35,735 nt of DNA, taken from contig ONQB01000030.1 of NCBI GenBank assembly GCA_900319905.1, positions 1-35,735 of the forward strand, read 5' to 3'. A program made the position numbers and the translations under genes. The notes beneath the pieces were generated by a model. It was not told where the DNA came from. It worked only from the letters and a program-made list of their open reading frames with translations, and did no database searches. The DNA is from an uncultured Prevotella sp. (GTDB taxonomy: Bacteria; Bacteroidota; Bacteroidia; Bacteroidales; Bacteroidaceae). Positions 16,238-24,696 of the stretch are shown here, in pieces; the first letter of the stretch is position 1, and every line of letters begins with the position of its first letter.

Positions 16238-17527
16238 TTACAGACCGAAGGTCTTGCGGATGCGCTCAGTCTGGTCGAGTTTCTCCCAGGTAAAGAGCTC
16301 AACTTTTTTCGTCAGCGTCTCGTGATAGCGGCTGGTGAAGGTCTTGGTCACCACTTCGTTCTTGCGGCCCATGTGACCGTAGGCTGCTGTCTCGGAGTAG
16401 ATGGGTTCTCGGAGTTTGAGGTAGCTCACGATCTTATTGGGTCTGAGGTCGAACATCTCTTCAATCTTCTTAGCGATCTCTCCGTCGCTCATCTTCACGT
16501 GTGACCGGCCGTAGGTGTTGACGTAGACGCTGATGGGTTTGGCCACGCCGATGGCATAGGCCAGCTGCACAAGCATTTCGTCGGCCACGCCGGCAGCCAC
16601 CATGTTCTTGGCAATATAGCGTGCTGCATAGGCTGCCGAGCGGTCCACCTTTGAAGGGTCCTTGCCCGAGAAGGCGCCGCCGCCGTGTGCACCGCGTCCA
16701 CCATAGGTGTCGACTATGATCTTCCGGCCGGTGAGGCCGGTGTCGCCGTGAGGACCGCCTATGACGAACTTACCCGTGGGGTTGACCAGGTAGTTGGTGT
16801 TGTCGTCGAACAATGCCAGTACCTTGTCGCTCAACTGTGCCTTGACGCGTGGCATAAGGATGTTGAGCACGTCGTCTTGGATTTTATCGTGCATTTGCTT
16901 ATCAGCTTTGTCCTGTGCTTCTTTGCTGTCGTCGGTGGGTTGGATGAACTCATCATGCTGCGTGGACACCACGATGGTGTGCACGTGCAGGGGACGGTTG
17001 TCGTCGCTGTATTCGATGGTGACCTGACTCTTGGCGTCTGGACGGAGGTAGGTCATCTCCTTGCCTTCCTTCCGGATGTCGGCCAGCATGTGCATGATGA
17101 GGTGGGCCAGGTCTATGGTGGCCGGCATGTAGTTGTCGGTTTCGTTGACGGCATAGCCGAACATCATGCCTTGGTCGCCGGCTCCCTGGTCGTCATCGTT
17201 TTCACGGGTGACACCGCGGTCGATGTCCTCGCTTTGCTCATGGATGGCTGTCAGGATGCCACAGCTGTTGCCGTCGAACTGATAGTCCGACTTGGTATAG
17301 CCAATACGGTTGATAGTCTTGCGTGCGATGGTTTGCAGGTCGATGTATTGCGACGAGCGCACCTCACCCATGATAACCACTTGTCCTGTGGTATCGAAAG
17401 TCTCGATGGCGCAGTGGGCGTTTGGGTCGTAAGCCAGGAATTGGTCGAGCAGAGCGTCGCTGATCTGGTCAGCAACCTTGTCGGGATGTCCTTCAGAAAC
17501 GGATTCGGATGAAAATAAATAACTCAT
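16238..17527 (-). CDS. metK: S-adenosylmethionine synthetase
   Basis: Makes S-adenosylmethionine from methionine and ATP in the cytoplasm. The protein begins MSYLFSSESVSEGHPDKVADQISD, the classic start of the family, with His and Asp of GHPDK at the active site. GGPHGDTGLTGRKIIVDTYGG and GGGAFSGKDPSKVDRSAAYAARY, the central and C-terminal signatures with the P-loop-like GGGAFSGKD, are both present. The length of 429 is slightly above the usual 380-400 because of a charged insert around residues 160-215 that is typical of Bacteroidota. It heads the gene run and is preceded by a consensus promoter and a probable SAM-II riboswitch, which would give feedback control by its own product. Confidence 0.97.
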   Translation of the reverse strand: MSYLFSSESVSEGHPDKVADQISDALLDQFLAYDPNAHCAIETFDTTGQVVIMGEVRSSQYIDLQTIARKTINRIGYTKSDYQFDGNSCGILTAIHEQSEDIDRGVTRENDDDQGAGDQGMMFGYAVNETDNYMPATIDLAHLIMHMLADIRKEGKEMTYLRPDAKSQVTIEYSDDNRPLHVHTIVVSTQHDEFIQPTDDSKEAQDKADKQMHDKIQDDVLNILMPRVKAQLSDKVLALFDDNTNYLVNPTGKFVIGGPHGDTGLTGRKIIVDTYGGRGAHGGGAFSGKDPSKVDRSAAYAARYIAKNMVAAGVADEMLVQLAYAIGVAKPISVYVNTYGRSHVKMSDGEIAKKIEEMFDLRPNKIVSYLKLREPIYSETAAYGHMGRKNEVVTKTFTSRYHETLTKKVELFTWEKLDQTERIRKTFGL

Positions 17528-17587
17528 TGTACTTTGATTTTAATGTCGTGGAGCAATGCGCATGACCGTAAAATCTGAGGGGGGATT

Positions 17588-17640
17588 TCGCAGTTTTAGC
17601 ATTTTTTTATGTGGTTGCAAGCAGCCAAATTCTTCCACAA
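17588..17640 (-). promoter_or_regulatory. metK: Probable SAM-II riboswitch in the metK leader
   Basis: In transcript orientation TGTGG (17639-17635) pairs with CCACA (17614-17610) as P1. The loop carries ATTTGGCTGCTTGCAA, and the 3' side reads TAAAAAAATGCTAAAACTGC. This parallels the SAM-II pattern, in which a loop with ATTT...TTGCA is followed by P1', an A-rich linker and the hallmark GCTAAAA, with pseudoknot pairing between the loop and the 3' segment. Placement about 20 nt after the expected transcription start and ahead of metK makes biological sense. The pseudoknot pairing I can draw (TTGCA with TGC; GC with GC) is short and needs a covariance model. Confidence 0.6.
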
Positions 17641-17664
17641 TCGATGATTCATGTTAAACAACTG

Positions 17665-17695
17665 CAAAGTTACGCCTTTTCCTTGAATGCACCAA
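17665..17695 (-). promoter_or_regulatory. Bacteroidota-type promoter of metK
   Basis: On the minus strand, TTG (17695-17693) and TAACTTTG (17672-17665) are separated by 20 nt. The start should be near 17659-17661, giving a leader of about 130 nt that contains the SAM-II-like element. Confidence 0.8.
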
Positions 17696-17723
17696 GTGAA
17701 AAGGGGAAAACTTGTATAGGAGG

Positions 17724-18075
17724 GGTAGGCAAGGTAGGCAAGGTAGGTGGGGTAGGCAAGGTAGGCGGGGTAGGCAAGGTAGGCAGTGGTAGGCAAGGTA
17801 GGCGGGGTAGGCAAGGTAGGCAAGAGTAGGCGGGGTAGGCAAGGTAGGCAAGAGTAGGCGGGGTAGGCAAGGTAGGCGGGGTAGGCAAGAGTAGGCGGGG
17901 TAGGCAAGGTAGGCAGGGTAGGCGGGGTAGGCAAGAGTAGGCAAGGTAGGCGGGGTAGACGGGGTAGGCAGGGTAGGCAGGGTAGGCAAGGTAGGCAAGG
18001 TAGGCGGGGGTAGGCAAGGTGGGCAGGGGTAGGCAAGGGTAGGCAAGGTAGGCGGGGGTAGGCAAGGTGGGCAAT
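17724..18075. repeat. G-rich tandem array of 9-10-bp units
   Basis: About 350 bases consist almost entirely of the words GGTAGGCAA, GGTAGGCGG and GAGTAGGCGG, with gtaggc recurring every 9 or 10 bases (roughly 37-39 units by length). The plus strand is G-rich and nearly lacks C outside the fixed GGC. Reading frames through it give low-complexity Leu/Pro/Ala/Tyr strings, and mixed unit lengths shift the frame, so it is not a coding repeat. It sits between the terminator of the M16 peptidase gene and the -33 box of the metK promoter. Confidence 0.95.
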
Positions 18076-18076
18076 C

Positions 18077-18115
18077 AAAAAAGTCCGCCGCACGGTTGGA
18101 GACCGGGCGGCGGAC
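18077..18115 (-). terminator. Intrinsic terminator of the M16 peptidase gene
   Basis: GTCCGCCGC (18083-18091) pairs with GCGGCGGAC (18107-18115), with an inner CGGT/ACCG stem, followed on the minus strand by six U (18082-18077). It directly abuts the G-rich tandem array. Confidence 0.9.
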
Positions 18116-18151
18116 AATGGTGGTGAGCTTACTCTTCAAGCTGTAATCTGT

Positions 18152-20974
18152 TTATTCTTTTGGCAACATAACGACGCTGACTTTCTTGGCACCAGCGAGG
18201 AACTCCTTGAGGAAAGCGCTGATTTGCTCAGGTGTCTGTTTCTCAACGAGACTTCTGTACTGTGTGTCGTTGTCCTGATGCATCAGATAGTTGTCCCAGA
18301 CGATTTCGTTCCAATAGTTGTTGGTCTTCAAGTCGTCTTCGTAGTTCTTGATCAAGGCTTTCTTGATCTTGTCGAGTGCTTCGGCGTCGCATTTCTCTGT
18401 CAGGGCGATAGGATCCTCGTTGAGAATCTTCACTGCGATATCCTTTTTCTCGGGCTTCATTGGGCAATAGGCGATGAGCTGTCCCACGTGATAGCCGTCG
18501 TCGGCCAGGAAGAAGCGGGAGAGTGCTCCGCAGGTGTAGGCGGCGCTTGCTTCCTCACGAATCTTCTTCAGATAGTCCATAGAGAGGGCTTCTCCGGCGA
18601 TGCGAGCCTGGATGCTGCGCTCCAGTGTCCAAGGCATGGTAGTGTTGACCCAAACAATCTGAGCCATTGCCTTTGGTGTCTCCATCTTACGCTCAAAGGT
18701 CTTGTCAACGCTCTTGTCGGTGGTGAAGATCACACGCTTGGCAGACACGTTCTTGCCTTTGGCAGGCAGTGAGCCGAGATACTGGCAGATGAGCGGACGA
18801 ATGGTGGAGTCGTTGTAGTTGCCGATGATCTCAAACAGCCATCCGTTGGCATTGGCGGTGCGCTCCTTGGCCATGTCGAGGATGCGGTCGTAGCTCACGT
18901 TGCTGAGGTCCTCGAGCAGGAGTGGTTGCTGGCGCCACTCGTTGGGGTAGAGAGCTTTGGTCAGCGTGTCACTCATGGCAATCTGCGGATTGAGCTTGCG
19001 GTTCTTGAGTTCCACGATGTTCTGCTGCATGAGGTTGTTGAAGCTGGCCGTATCCTTACGGATGTTGGTGAAGTAGAGGTAGGTGAGCTGCAGCATCGTC
19101 TCCACGTCTTTCGGTGTGGCGCTGCCGCTGATGCCCATACGGCGCTCGTTCATGGTGAGATGTGCGTTGGCAATCTTACCAGCAAGAGCCTTGCTCAGTT
19201 CGATGGATGAGAAGTTAGCCAGGCCGCTGTTGTCGATGACATCGTCGAACAAACTGATGTTGGCGAAGTCTTTCTTGCCGTAGACAGCGGAACCCTGACC
19301 GCCGACACCGTTGAGCAGCACTTGGTCTTTCTTGTAGTCAGTCTTCTTGAGCAGGACGGTGACACCGTTGGAGAGCTGCAGGATGTCATAGTCAAACTGT
19401 TTGCTCTTGGTTTCTTTCTTTATCTTTCCAGGCTGTGGCAGCTTGGTCATGAGTGGTTCGTTCTTTACATTGTCCACGTAAGCCTCGATTTTTGCCGTAC
19501 GGGCTTCGTTGACAGCACCGAGCAGTTGGGCTTCGGTGGGATAGACCGCACCGTCCTTCTCATTGTTGAAGTTGAGGATGACGAGGTTGCTATCGCTCTT
19601 GGTGAGCAGGTCGGGCAGCACCTTGTTGATCTCCTCCAAGGGAAGAGCGGGAACGATTTGCTTCATCAGCTGATATTTGAAATCAAGGCTGGGCATGGGC
19701 TCATTGTCGAGGAAGTAGTCGAGAGCCTGGCTGTAGAAGGTGCTGTTTCCACGTTTGTCGCGAGCTTCCCACTCTTTGTCGAGCGATGAGAGTTGGTTTT
19801 GCTTGAACCGGTTGTATTCGGTGGGGGTGAAGCCGAACTCACTGGCCTGTCTGACGACGAGGTAGGCGGCCTTGAGGGCATTGGCAGTCTGGCTCATATC
19901 CTTGGGCATGACGTCGATAGACAGAGCGTCTTTGGTCTTGGAGAGAAGGTAGTTGGAATCGTCAGCCTGTGCACCTACGAAGGGACAGTCACCTTTCTGC
20001 GCAGCCTCGTTGAAGCGGGCGTTGAGCATGGAGAAGGCGGCATCCTTGGCATAGTTGTAGAGCAGGTACTGCAATCCTTGCTTCAGGCTGTCGGGGACGA
20101 CATCGTGCTTGATCATCAGCGACACAAAGCTCTGTTGGAATTCCTTGTCTTTGTCTATGACGACGATAGGCTGAGCATTGTCGGGTACGGGCTCGTTGGC
20201 CAGCGGTGCTTCGTTGACGGGATTCTTGATGTCGCCGAAGAGCTTCTTAATCTCGGCCTCGGTCTTGTTCACATCCACGTCACCGATGACGATGATGCCC
20301 TGGTGGCTGGGATGGTACCATTTGTGATAGTAGTCAACGAGTTCTTTGCGTTTGAAGTTGTCGACCACCGACATCAGACCAATGGGGTAGCGCTTACCGT
20401 ATTTTGATCCTGGATAGAGCTTTTCGAGGTTGCGCTCCAGCATGCGGCTGTTGGGCGACGTGCGCAGGCGCCATTCCTCGTGAATGACACCACGCTCCTT
20501 TTCAATCTCGTCTTGTTCCAATGAGAGTCCGCACGACCAGTCACGCAGGATGAGCAGGCAGGAGTCGAGTGTCGAGGCATTGGTTGTCGGCACGTTGTCG
20601 ATGTTGTACACTGTCTGGTCGATGGATGTGTAGGCGTTGAGGTCGCGTCCGAACTCAATGCCATGAGCACGACACCACTCAATGAGGTCGTTGCCCTTGA
20701 AATGCTCACTGCCGTTGAACGCCATGTGCTCCAGGAAATGGGCCAGGCCACGCTGGCTCTCTTCTTCCTCGATGGAACCCACTTTCTGTGCGATGTAGAA
20801 GTTGGCACGATGCTCCGGCCAGTTGTTGTGGCGGATGAAATAGGTAAGGCCATTGCTGAGCTTGCCTATTCTAAAAGCTGTGTCTACTGGGACTGTGAAT
20901 GATTCCATCTGGGCAAATGCCGTTGATGCAGATAGAAGCATGAGTAAGCCGATAAACAGTTTCTTGGCTTTCAT
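18152..20974 (-). CDS. M16-family zinc metallopeptidase (PqqL/pitrilysin-like)
   Basis: A large two-lobed peptidase, 940 residues, exported by a signal peptide (about 1-21, STAFA-Q), so it should act in the periplasm or outer membrane, probably on peptides or small proteins. The inverted zinc motif HFLEH is at 79-83 and the third ligand is probably Glu167 in ERGVIHEEW. Four M16 repeats are expected; the second half, starting with YDILQLSNGVTVLLKKTDYKK, resembles the first but lacks HxxEH, as is normal. The sequence appears intact. It is monocistronic: consensus promoter at 21007-21037, terminator at 18077-18115. The substrate is unknown. Confidence 0.93.
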   Translation of the reverse strand: MKAKKLFIGLLMLLSASTAFAQMESFTVPVDTAFRIGKLSNGLTYFIRHNNWPEHRANFYIAQKVGSIEEEESQRGLAHFLEHMAFNGSEHFKGNDLIEWCRAHGIEFGRDLNAYTSIDQTVYNIDNVPTTNASTLDSCLLILRDWSCGLSLEQDEIEKERGVIHEEWRLRTSPNSRMLERNLEKLYPGSKYGKRYPIGLMSVVDNFKRKELVDYYHKWYHPSHQGIIVIGDVDVNKTEAEIKKLFGDIKNPVNEAPLANEPVPDNAQPIVVIDKDKEFQQSFVSLMIKHDVVPDSLKQGLQYLLYNYAKDAAFSMLNARFNEAAQKGDCPFVGAQADDSNYLLSKTKDALSIDVMPKDMSQTANALKAAYLVVRQASEFGFTPTEYNRFKQNQLSSLDKEWEARDKRGNSTFYSQALDYFLDNEPMPSLDFKYQLMKQIVPALPLEEINKVLPDLLTKSDSNLVILNFNNEKDGAVYPTEAQLLGAVNEARTAKIEAYVDNVKNEPLMTKLPQPGKIKKETKSKQFDYDILQLSNGVTVLLKKTDYKKDQVLLNGVGGQGSAVYGKKDFANISLFDDVIDNSGLANFSSIELSKALAGKIANAHLTMNERRMGISGSATPKDVETMLQLTYLYFTNIRKDTASFNNLMQQNIVELKNRKLNPQIAMSDTLTKALYPNEWRQQPLLLEDLSNVSYDRILDMAKERTANANGWLFEIIGNYNDSTIRPLICQYLGSLPAKGKNVSAKRVIFTTDKSVDKTFERKMETPKAMAQIVWVNTTMPWTLERSIQARIAGEALSMDYLKKIREEASAAYTCGALSRFFLADDGYHVGQLIAYCPMKPEKKDIAVKILNEDPIALTEKCDAEALDKIKKALIKNYEDDLKTNNYWNEIVWDNYLMHQDNDTQYRSLVEKQTPEQISAFLKEFLAGAKKVSVVMLPKE

Positions 20975-21006
20975 AAATCAACAATATTATTTGGTTATGG
21001 TTATTG

Positions 21007-21037
21007 CAAAGATAGTGTATTATTTCAATCTGTACAA
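21007..21037 (-). promoter_or_regulatory. Bacteroidota-type promoter of the M16 peptidase gene
   Basis: On the minus strand, TTG (21037-21035) and TATCTTTG (21014-21007) are 20 nt apart. The start should be near 21000-21003, with a leader of about 27 nt. Confidence 0.8.
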
Positions 21038-21090
21038 GAAAAATGATACAAATCTTTAATTTGTAGCCAAATTGACTTATATAAATAACA

Positions 21091-21380
21091 GAAGTCCGGA
21101 AGTCCGGGAGTTCAGAAGTTCAGTCATTACAATAAAACGCGAAGTCCGGAAGTCCTGGAGTCCAGAAGTTCAGTCATTACAATAAAACGAGAAGTCCGGA
21201 AGTCCTGGAGTTCAGAAGTTCAGTCATTACAATAAAACGAGAAGTCCGGAAGTCCTGGAGTTCAGAAGTTCAGTCATTACAATAAAACGCGAAGTCCGGA
21301 AGTCCGGGAGTTCAGAAGTTCAGTCATTACAATAAAACGCGAAGTCCGGAAGTCCTGGAGTTCAGAAGTTCAGTCATTAC
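21091..21380. repeat. Six 50-bp tandem repeats
   Basis: Units begin at 21091, 21141, 21191, 21241, 21291 and 21341. Each starts GAAGTCCGGAAGTCC(T/G)GGAG, continues TTCAGAAGTTCAGTCATTAC and ends AATAAAACG(C/A); the last unit loses the ending. Units differ at only one to three positions. Inside each unit GAAGTCC/GAAGTTC-like words are themselves repeated. There are no variable spacers, so it is not a CRISPR array. No open frame that looks like a protein runs through it. Confidence 0.95.
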
Positions 21381-21419
21381 TATAGCAATACTGGATTACC
21401 AGATACTTATGCATATGAC

Positions 21420-21453
21420 TGGACTTCTGAACTTCTGAACTTCCGGACTTCCG
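21420..21453. repeat. Inverted partial copy of the 50-bp repeat core
   Basis: The reverse complement of this stretch contains GCGGAAGTCCGGAAGTTCAG followed by AAGTTCAGAAGTCC, the same words as the tandem units but in opposite orientation. A 40-base unique segment (21381-21419) separates it from the array, so array and copy can form a long stem-loop. Confidence 0.8.
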
Positions 21454-21488
21454 CTTCATCATCCTTCGCTTAGAAGGATGAAGAAGCG
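21452..21488 (-). terminator. Strong hairpin after the pectinesterase stop
   Basis: CGCTTC plus TCATCCTTC (21452-21467) pairs with GAAGGATGA plus GAAGCG (21473-21488): 15 bp with one A-A mismatch and a 5-nt loop. It begins 8 nt after the stop codon at 21497. No U-tract follows on the minus strand, so termination is uncertain. Confidence 0.55.
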
Positions 21489-21496
21489 TTCGGGTG

Positions 21497-24400
21497 TTAT
21501 TCCACGACCACCTTGTCGGTGACGGTCAGTCCGTTGCTCAGCTTGCTCACACGCAGGTTGATGCCGCGCTGTGGCTGGCTGAGGTGCATGCCGTTGACGG
21601 AGAAGTACTGGGTCGTCACCACGTTCTCGTTGTTGATTGACCGGATGGCGGTGCTGATGGTTGCAGTGGCAGCTTCTCCGAAACCACCCATGAGGTTGGC
21701 GGCCTTCACACTGTAAGTCTTGACATTGGGATCGGCGGTGATGCTGGTACCGCTGACAATGCCGACCAACTTACCGTCGGCAAAGACGGCGTAGGCAGGT
21801 GCGTTGTCTACAGCTTCCCATGACAGGGTGTTGTCCGTACGGGTCAGGGTGCCCATCACGGCTTGCTCAGCCAGCGTCTTCGGTGCCCAGTCGGGGAACA
21901 CCTTGTCAATGGCGTAGCGGGCTACGGAGTCAGCGTTCAGCGTAGTGTTGTAGGTATAGCTCAGCTTGTCCTTGGTGAAGGTCTGCTCGTTGCTCTCAGG
22001 TGTCACCACATTACCTTCGCTGTCCATGGAGTTGTATTCCTTGAAGCTGTAGGCCGGTGTGTTCATTCCGCCTGTCGTGAAGCGGGTGGCCACAAGTTCG
22101 TTAGGCTGCAGCAGGGTGGTGTTGAGATAGGTCAGCATCGAGTTGCCGCCCCAAGAGCGGCCCAGGGAGTAGCTGTCGGCCTTGTTGTCGATGGTGCACT
22201 CGTTGAGCACGTAGCCGTACTTGACGGAAGCGCCGGGATAAGGTGCTGCGATGACGTCACTGCCATCCTTGCCGGTGGCAGAGCGGCTCTCGTTGACGAG
22301 GCGTACCTTGTTGAAGTAGACGTCGCCGCTGCCGCAGAGGTAGTCAACCGTTCCGTGGATTTCACCGCCTTCGAAGTAGAACTGTCCGTCGGAGTTGCTG
22401 TAGTAGGTGTCCTGATAAGAGAGCATCTTCACGTTCTTGCAGATGGTGCGGTTGCCTTTGTCCTGCAGCACGACGGCACGGCCTGCGGCACCGGTAGCGT
22501 AGTAGTCGAGTGCATTCTGCAGGGTAAGATCCTGGAAGTAGGTGTTCTGACCGGTGATGAGGAAGGTGGCTGTGGTGCCGATACCCTCGTTGGCAGTCTG
22601 CGGTGCGTTCACGATGATGGTGGAGTCGCGGTCCTCACCGATGAGAGAGATGTTGTTGCCGGAGATGGGGGTGAGCACGGTCTCGCCGAGGTCGTAGCGG
22701 CCCTTGGGCAGGAAGATGTAGGTGCGGCTGTCGCCGGCATTGGCGTTGGCCACCTCGATGGTGCTGAGCAGGTTGTCGGCGTCGCCGGCCTTCACAACGT
22801 AGTAGCCTGCTGTGTTGCGTGCGATGGGCTCATCCTGTACGTTGACGATGGTGACGGCGTGCACGTAAGGTGCGCCTTCGAAGACCATTGTGAGTACGTC
22901 GGCCGGACCTTCATAATAGTAGGAGTTCATGTCGCCATCGGTGGAAACCGGGGTGGCGATGGTGGTCAGAGAGTCGCCCTTGCTGTTGATCAGCTTGATG
23001 TCAGCGGCACCGCCGTAGCGGCAGAGCTTGGTCAGGATATAGGCGTTGCCACCTACGAGCAGGTGGAGCGAGTCGCCTTTGGCAAACTGCCAGCCGTGGC
23101 TGCCATCGTGGAACTTGCCGGAGCCAACATGGTTGAAGGCTTCGTGATCTTCGTCGTAGAAGTACTGGTCGGTGAGATTGAAGACGTAGCGCTTGGTAGT
23201 GCTTTCGGTCTCAATCTCGGTAGCGATGCCATAGAGCGCGAGGTCGGTGGTGATGACGTCGTCGGTGGTGTACTTGCGGTTGCCGGTGCCGTTGGCTGCC
23301 TTAAACCAGCCGCGGAAGGCATAGCCTTTGGCTATGGTAGCGTCGGCAGCGCTGTATTGGAAGGCGCCGATGGTGGCGTCTTTCTCCACCTTCTGTGTAC
23401 CGATGACGGTCTTACCGTCAGTGTTGTAATAAGTCAGCGTATAGTCGGGCTTGTAGACGAATGTGGCCACATAGGTCACGGTATCGTTGTTGGCTACAAC
23501 GGGAATGGTAGCCACGCAGCTGGTCTCAGTGCTCGTGTAGGTCACTTCACCCACCGTTCCGTTCTCGGCCACGAGGTCGGTAAGCGGGTTGGATGCGGAT
23601 ATCATCGATTGCTTCTTGGATATCTCAATGGTGCCGGCGAAGGTGCCGTCGGCATTCTCTGTGAAGATGTCGGCTGCGTGATAGGTCTGGCCGTTGGCTG
23701 CGAAGGAGCCGAGCGACGGTGTCAGGCTCAAGTCTACGTTGCCATAGATGTCGAGCTGGAAGAGGTACGCGTTCTGCTTGGCATTGAGGTTGGTGAAGCG
23801 CAGCTGGCAGTTGGTACGGTTGACGTCGACATCCACGTCAGTGCCTTTGGCATTGGTGGCTACCGACGAGCTGACGACCACCCAGTCGCTGTCACCGTCA
23901 CCTTTGGCTTCCAGCATCCAGCCACGGTTGCTGCCTGTGGCACCATGTAGGAAATGCACCTTGGTAATGCTGGCCAGCGGAGAGGTGACGACGTAAGGAT
24001 CGTCACTCTTGCTGCACATGAGGTAGCCGCCTTCCCAGTTGGGGAATTTGGCGGTGTTCTTATTGGTGGAGCTCACCTGTGTGTCGAAGAGCGTGAAGTT
24101 GAGTGCTTCGTGGCTGTACTTGGTCTGCCAGGACACTTGCGACTCTGATTTAGCTGCTGCTGCATCAGTCCACTCGGTGAAGGTGGTGGAGTAGAGAAGC
24201 TTCTCCTGTACCAGGCTCACCTGCACCACGCGGATGGAGTAGAGATATGACGAGCCGGTGCCGACAATCTCCACATAGCCGTTGGAGGCATCTGTAGAAG
24301 TGGCATTGTAGGTTGTCACGTCAGCTGTGGCGGCAGCGCCGCCCACGGTATAGTTGTGATAACCAGGATAAGAGGTCACGATGACAGAGTCGTGGGCAGT

Positions 24401-24661
24401 CTTGACGGGGACGCGCAGGATGGTGTTGGCATTGAACTGGGCGTCGCTGCCGCGACTCTGTAGCTTGCCGTTGGTGGCATCGACATAGAGGTCAATGCCA
24501 TCCACATCAGAGGCTACCGTACCGGTGGTACCCTGAATGGCAACGACTCCTTTTGCCATGTGCTGGAAATCCCAGATGGCTGTGACGTCGCCGGCTTTCG
24601 CCACGACAGTCATCAACAGCATTAGCAGAAGCAATGCTGGTCGAGTTAGTTGTTTTTTCAT
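21497..24661 (-). CDS. Multidomain secreted pectin methylesterase (CE8)
   Basis: Removes methyl esters from homogalacturonan, preparing it for lyases. A signal peptide (about 1-23, VVAKA) is followed by a beta-rich region with a repeated layout of unknown fold (about 25-400), a short InlB/Listeria-Bacteroides-type repeat (about 405-480, YTLTYYNTDGKTV...AFRGWFKAANGTG) and the CE8 beta-helix (about 615-905). Catalytic positions are visible: QDT (750-752), GTVDYLCGSGD (770-780, nucleophile Asp773) and LGRSW (833-837, Arg835, Trp837). A fibronectin-like segment and a tail with YFSVNGMHL...VTDKVVVE follow. At 1054 residues it is about three times the length of a simple CE8 enzyme. The pectate lyase gene lies 35 nt upstream, so both probably share a transcript. 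Confidence 0.9.
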   Translation of the reverse strand: MKKQLTRPALLLLMLLMTVVAKAGDVTAIWDFQHMAKGVVAIQGTTGTVASDVDGIDLYVDATNGKLQSRGSDAQFNANTILRVPVKTAHDSVIVTSYPGYHNYTVGGAAATADVTTYNATSTDASNGYVEIVGTGSSYLYSIRVVQVSLVQEKLLYSTTFTEWTDAAAAKSESQVSWQTKYSHEALNFTLFDTQVSSTNKNTAKFPNWEGGYLMCSKSDDPYVVTSPLASITKVHFLHGATGSNRGWMLEAKGDGDSDWVVVSSSVATNAKGTDVDVDVNRTNCQLRFTNLNAKQNAYLFQLDIYGNVDLSLTPSLGSFAANGQTYHAADIFTENADGTFAGTIEISKKQSMISASNPLTDLVAENGTVGEVTYTSTETSCVATIPVVANNDTVTYVATFVYKPDYTLTYYNTDGKTVIGTQKVEKDATIGAFQYSAADATIAKGYAFRGWFKAANGTGNRKYTTDDVITTDLALYGIATEIETESTTKRYVFNLTDQYFYDEDHEAFNHVGSGKFHDGSHGWQFAKGDSLHLLVGGNAYILTKLCRYGGAADIKLINSKGDSLTTIATPVSTDGDMNSYYYEGPADVLTMVFEGAPYVHAVTIVNVQDEPIARNTAGYYVVKAGDADNLLSTIEVANANAGDSRTYIFLPKGRYDLGETVLTPISGNNISLIGEDRDSTIIVNAPQTANEGIGTTATFLITGQNTYFQDLTLQNALDYYATGAAGRAVVLQDKGNRTICKNVKMLSYQDTYYSNSDGQFYFEGGEIHGTVDYLCGSGDVYFNKVRLVNESRSATGKDGSDVIAAPYPGASVKYGYVLNECTIDNKADSYSLGRSWGGNSMLTYLNTTLLQPNELVATRFTTGGMNTPAYSFKEYNSMDSEGNVVTPESNEQTFTKDKLSYTYNTTLNADSVARYAIDKVFPDWAPKTLAEQAVMGTLTRTDNTLSWEAVDNAPAYAVFADGKLVGIVSGTSITADPNVKTYSVKAANLMGGFGEAATATISTAIRSINNENVVTTQYFSVNGMHLSQPQRGINLRVSKLSNGLTVTDKVVVE

Positions 24662-24696
24662 TGTGTGATGTGTAATAATTAGTTGTAGATAGTATT

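Noticed and set aside
17596-18139. Three overlapping minus-strand frames of 134-173 codons rich in Leu, Pro, Ala and Tyr
   Set aside because: They are translations of the 9-10-bp tandem array; mixed unit lengths shift the frame, all frames stay open because the unit lacks stops, and they overlap the metK promoter and M16 terminator.
21091-21380. Possible CRISPR array
   Set aside because: The whole 50-bp unit is repeated with no variable spacers, and no cas genes are present.
21863-23950. 695-codon plus-strand frame opposite the pectinesterase
   Set aside because: It is the antisense shadow of a gene with clear CE8 catalytic motifs; the translation is Val/Gly/His/Leu-rich and matches no family.
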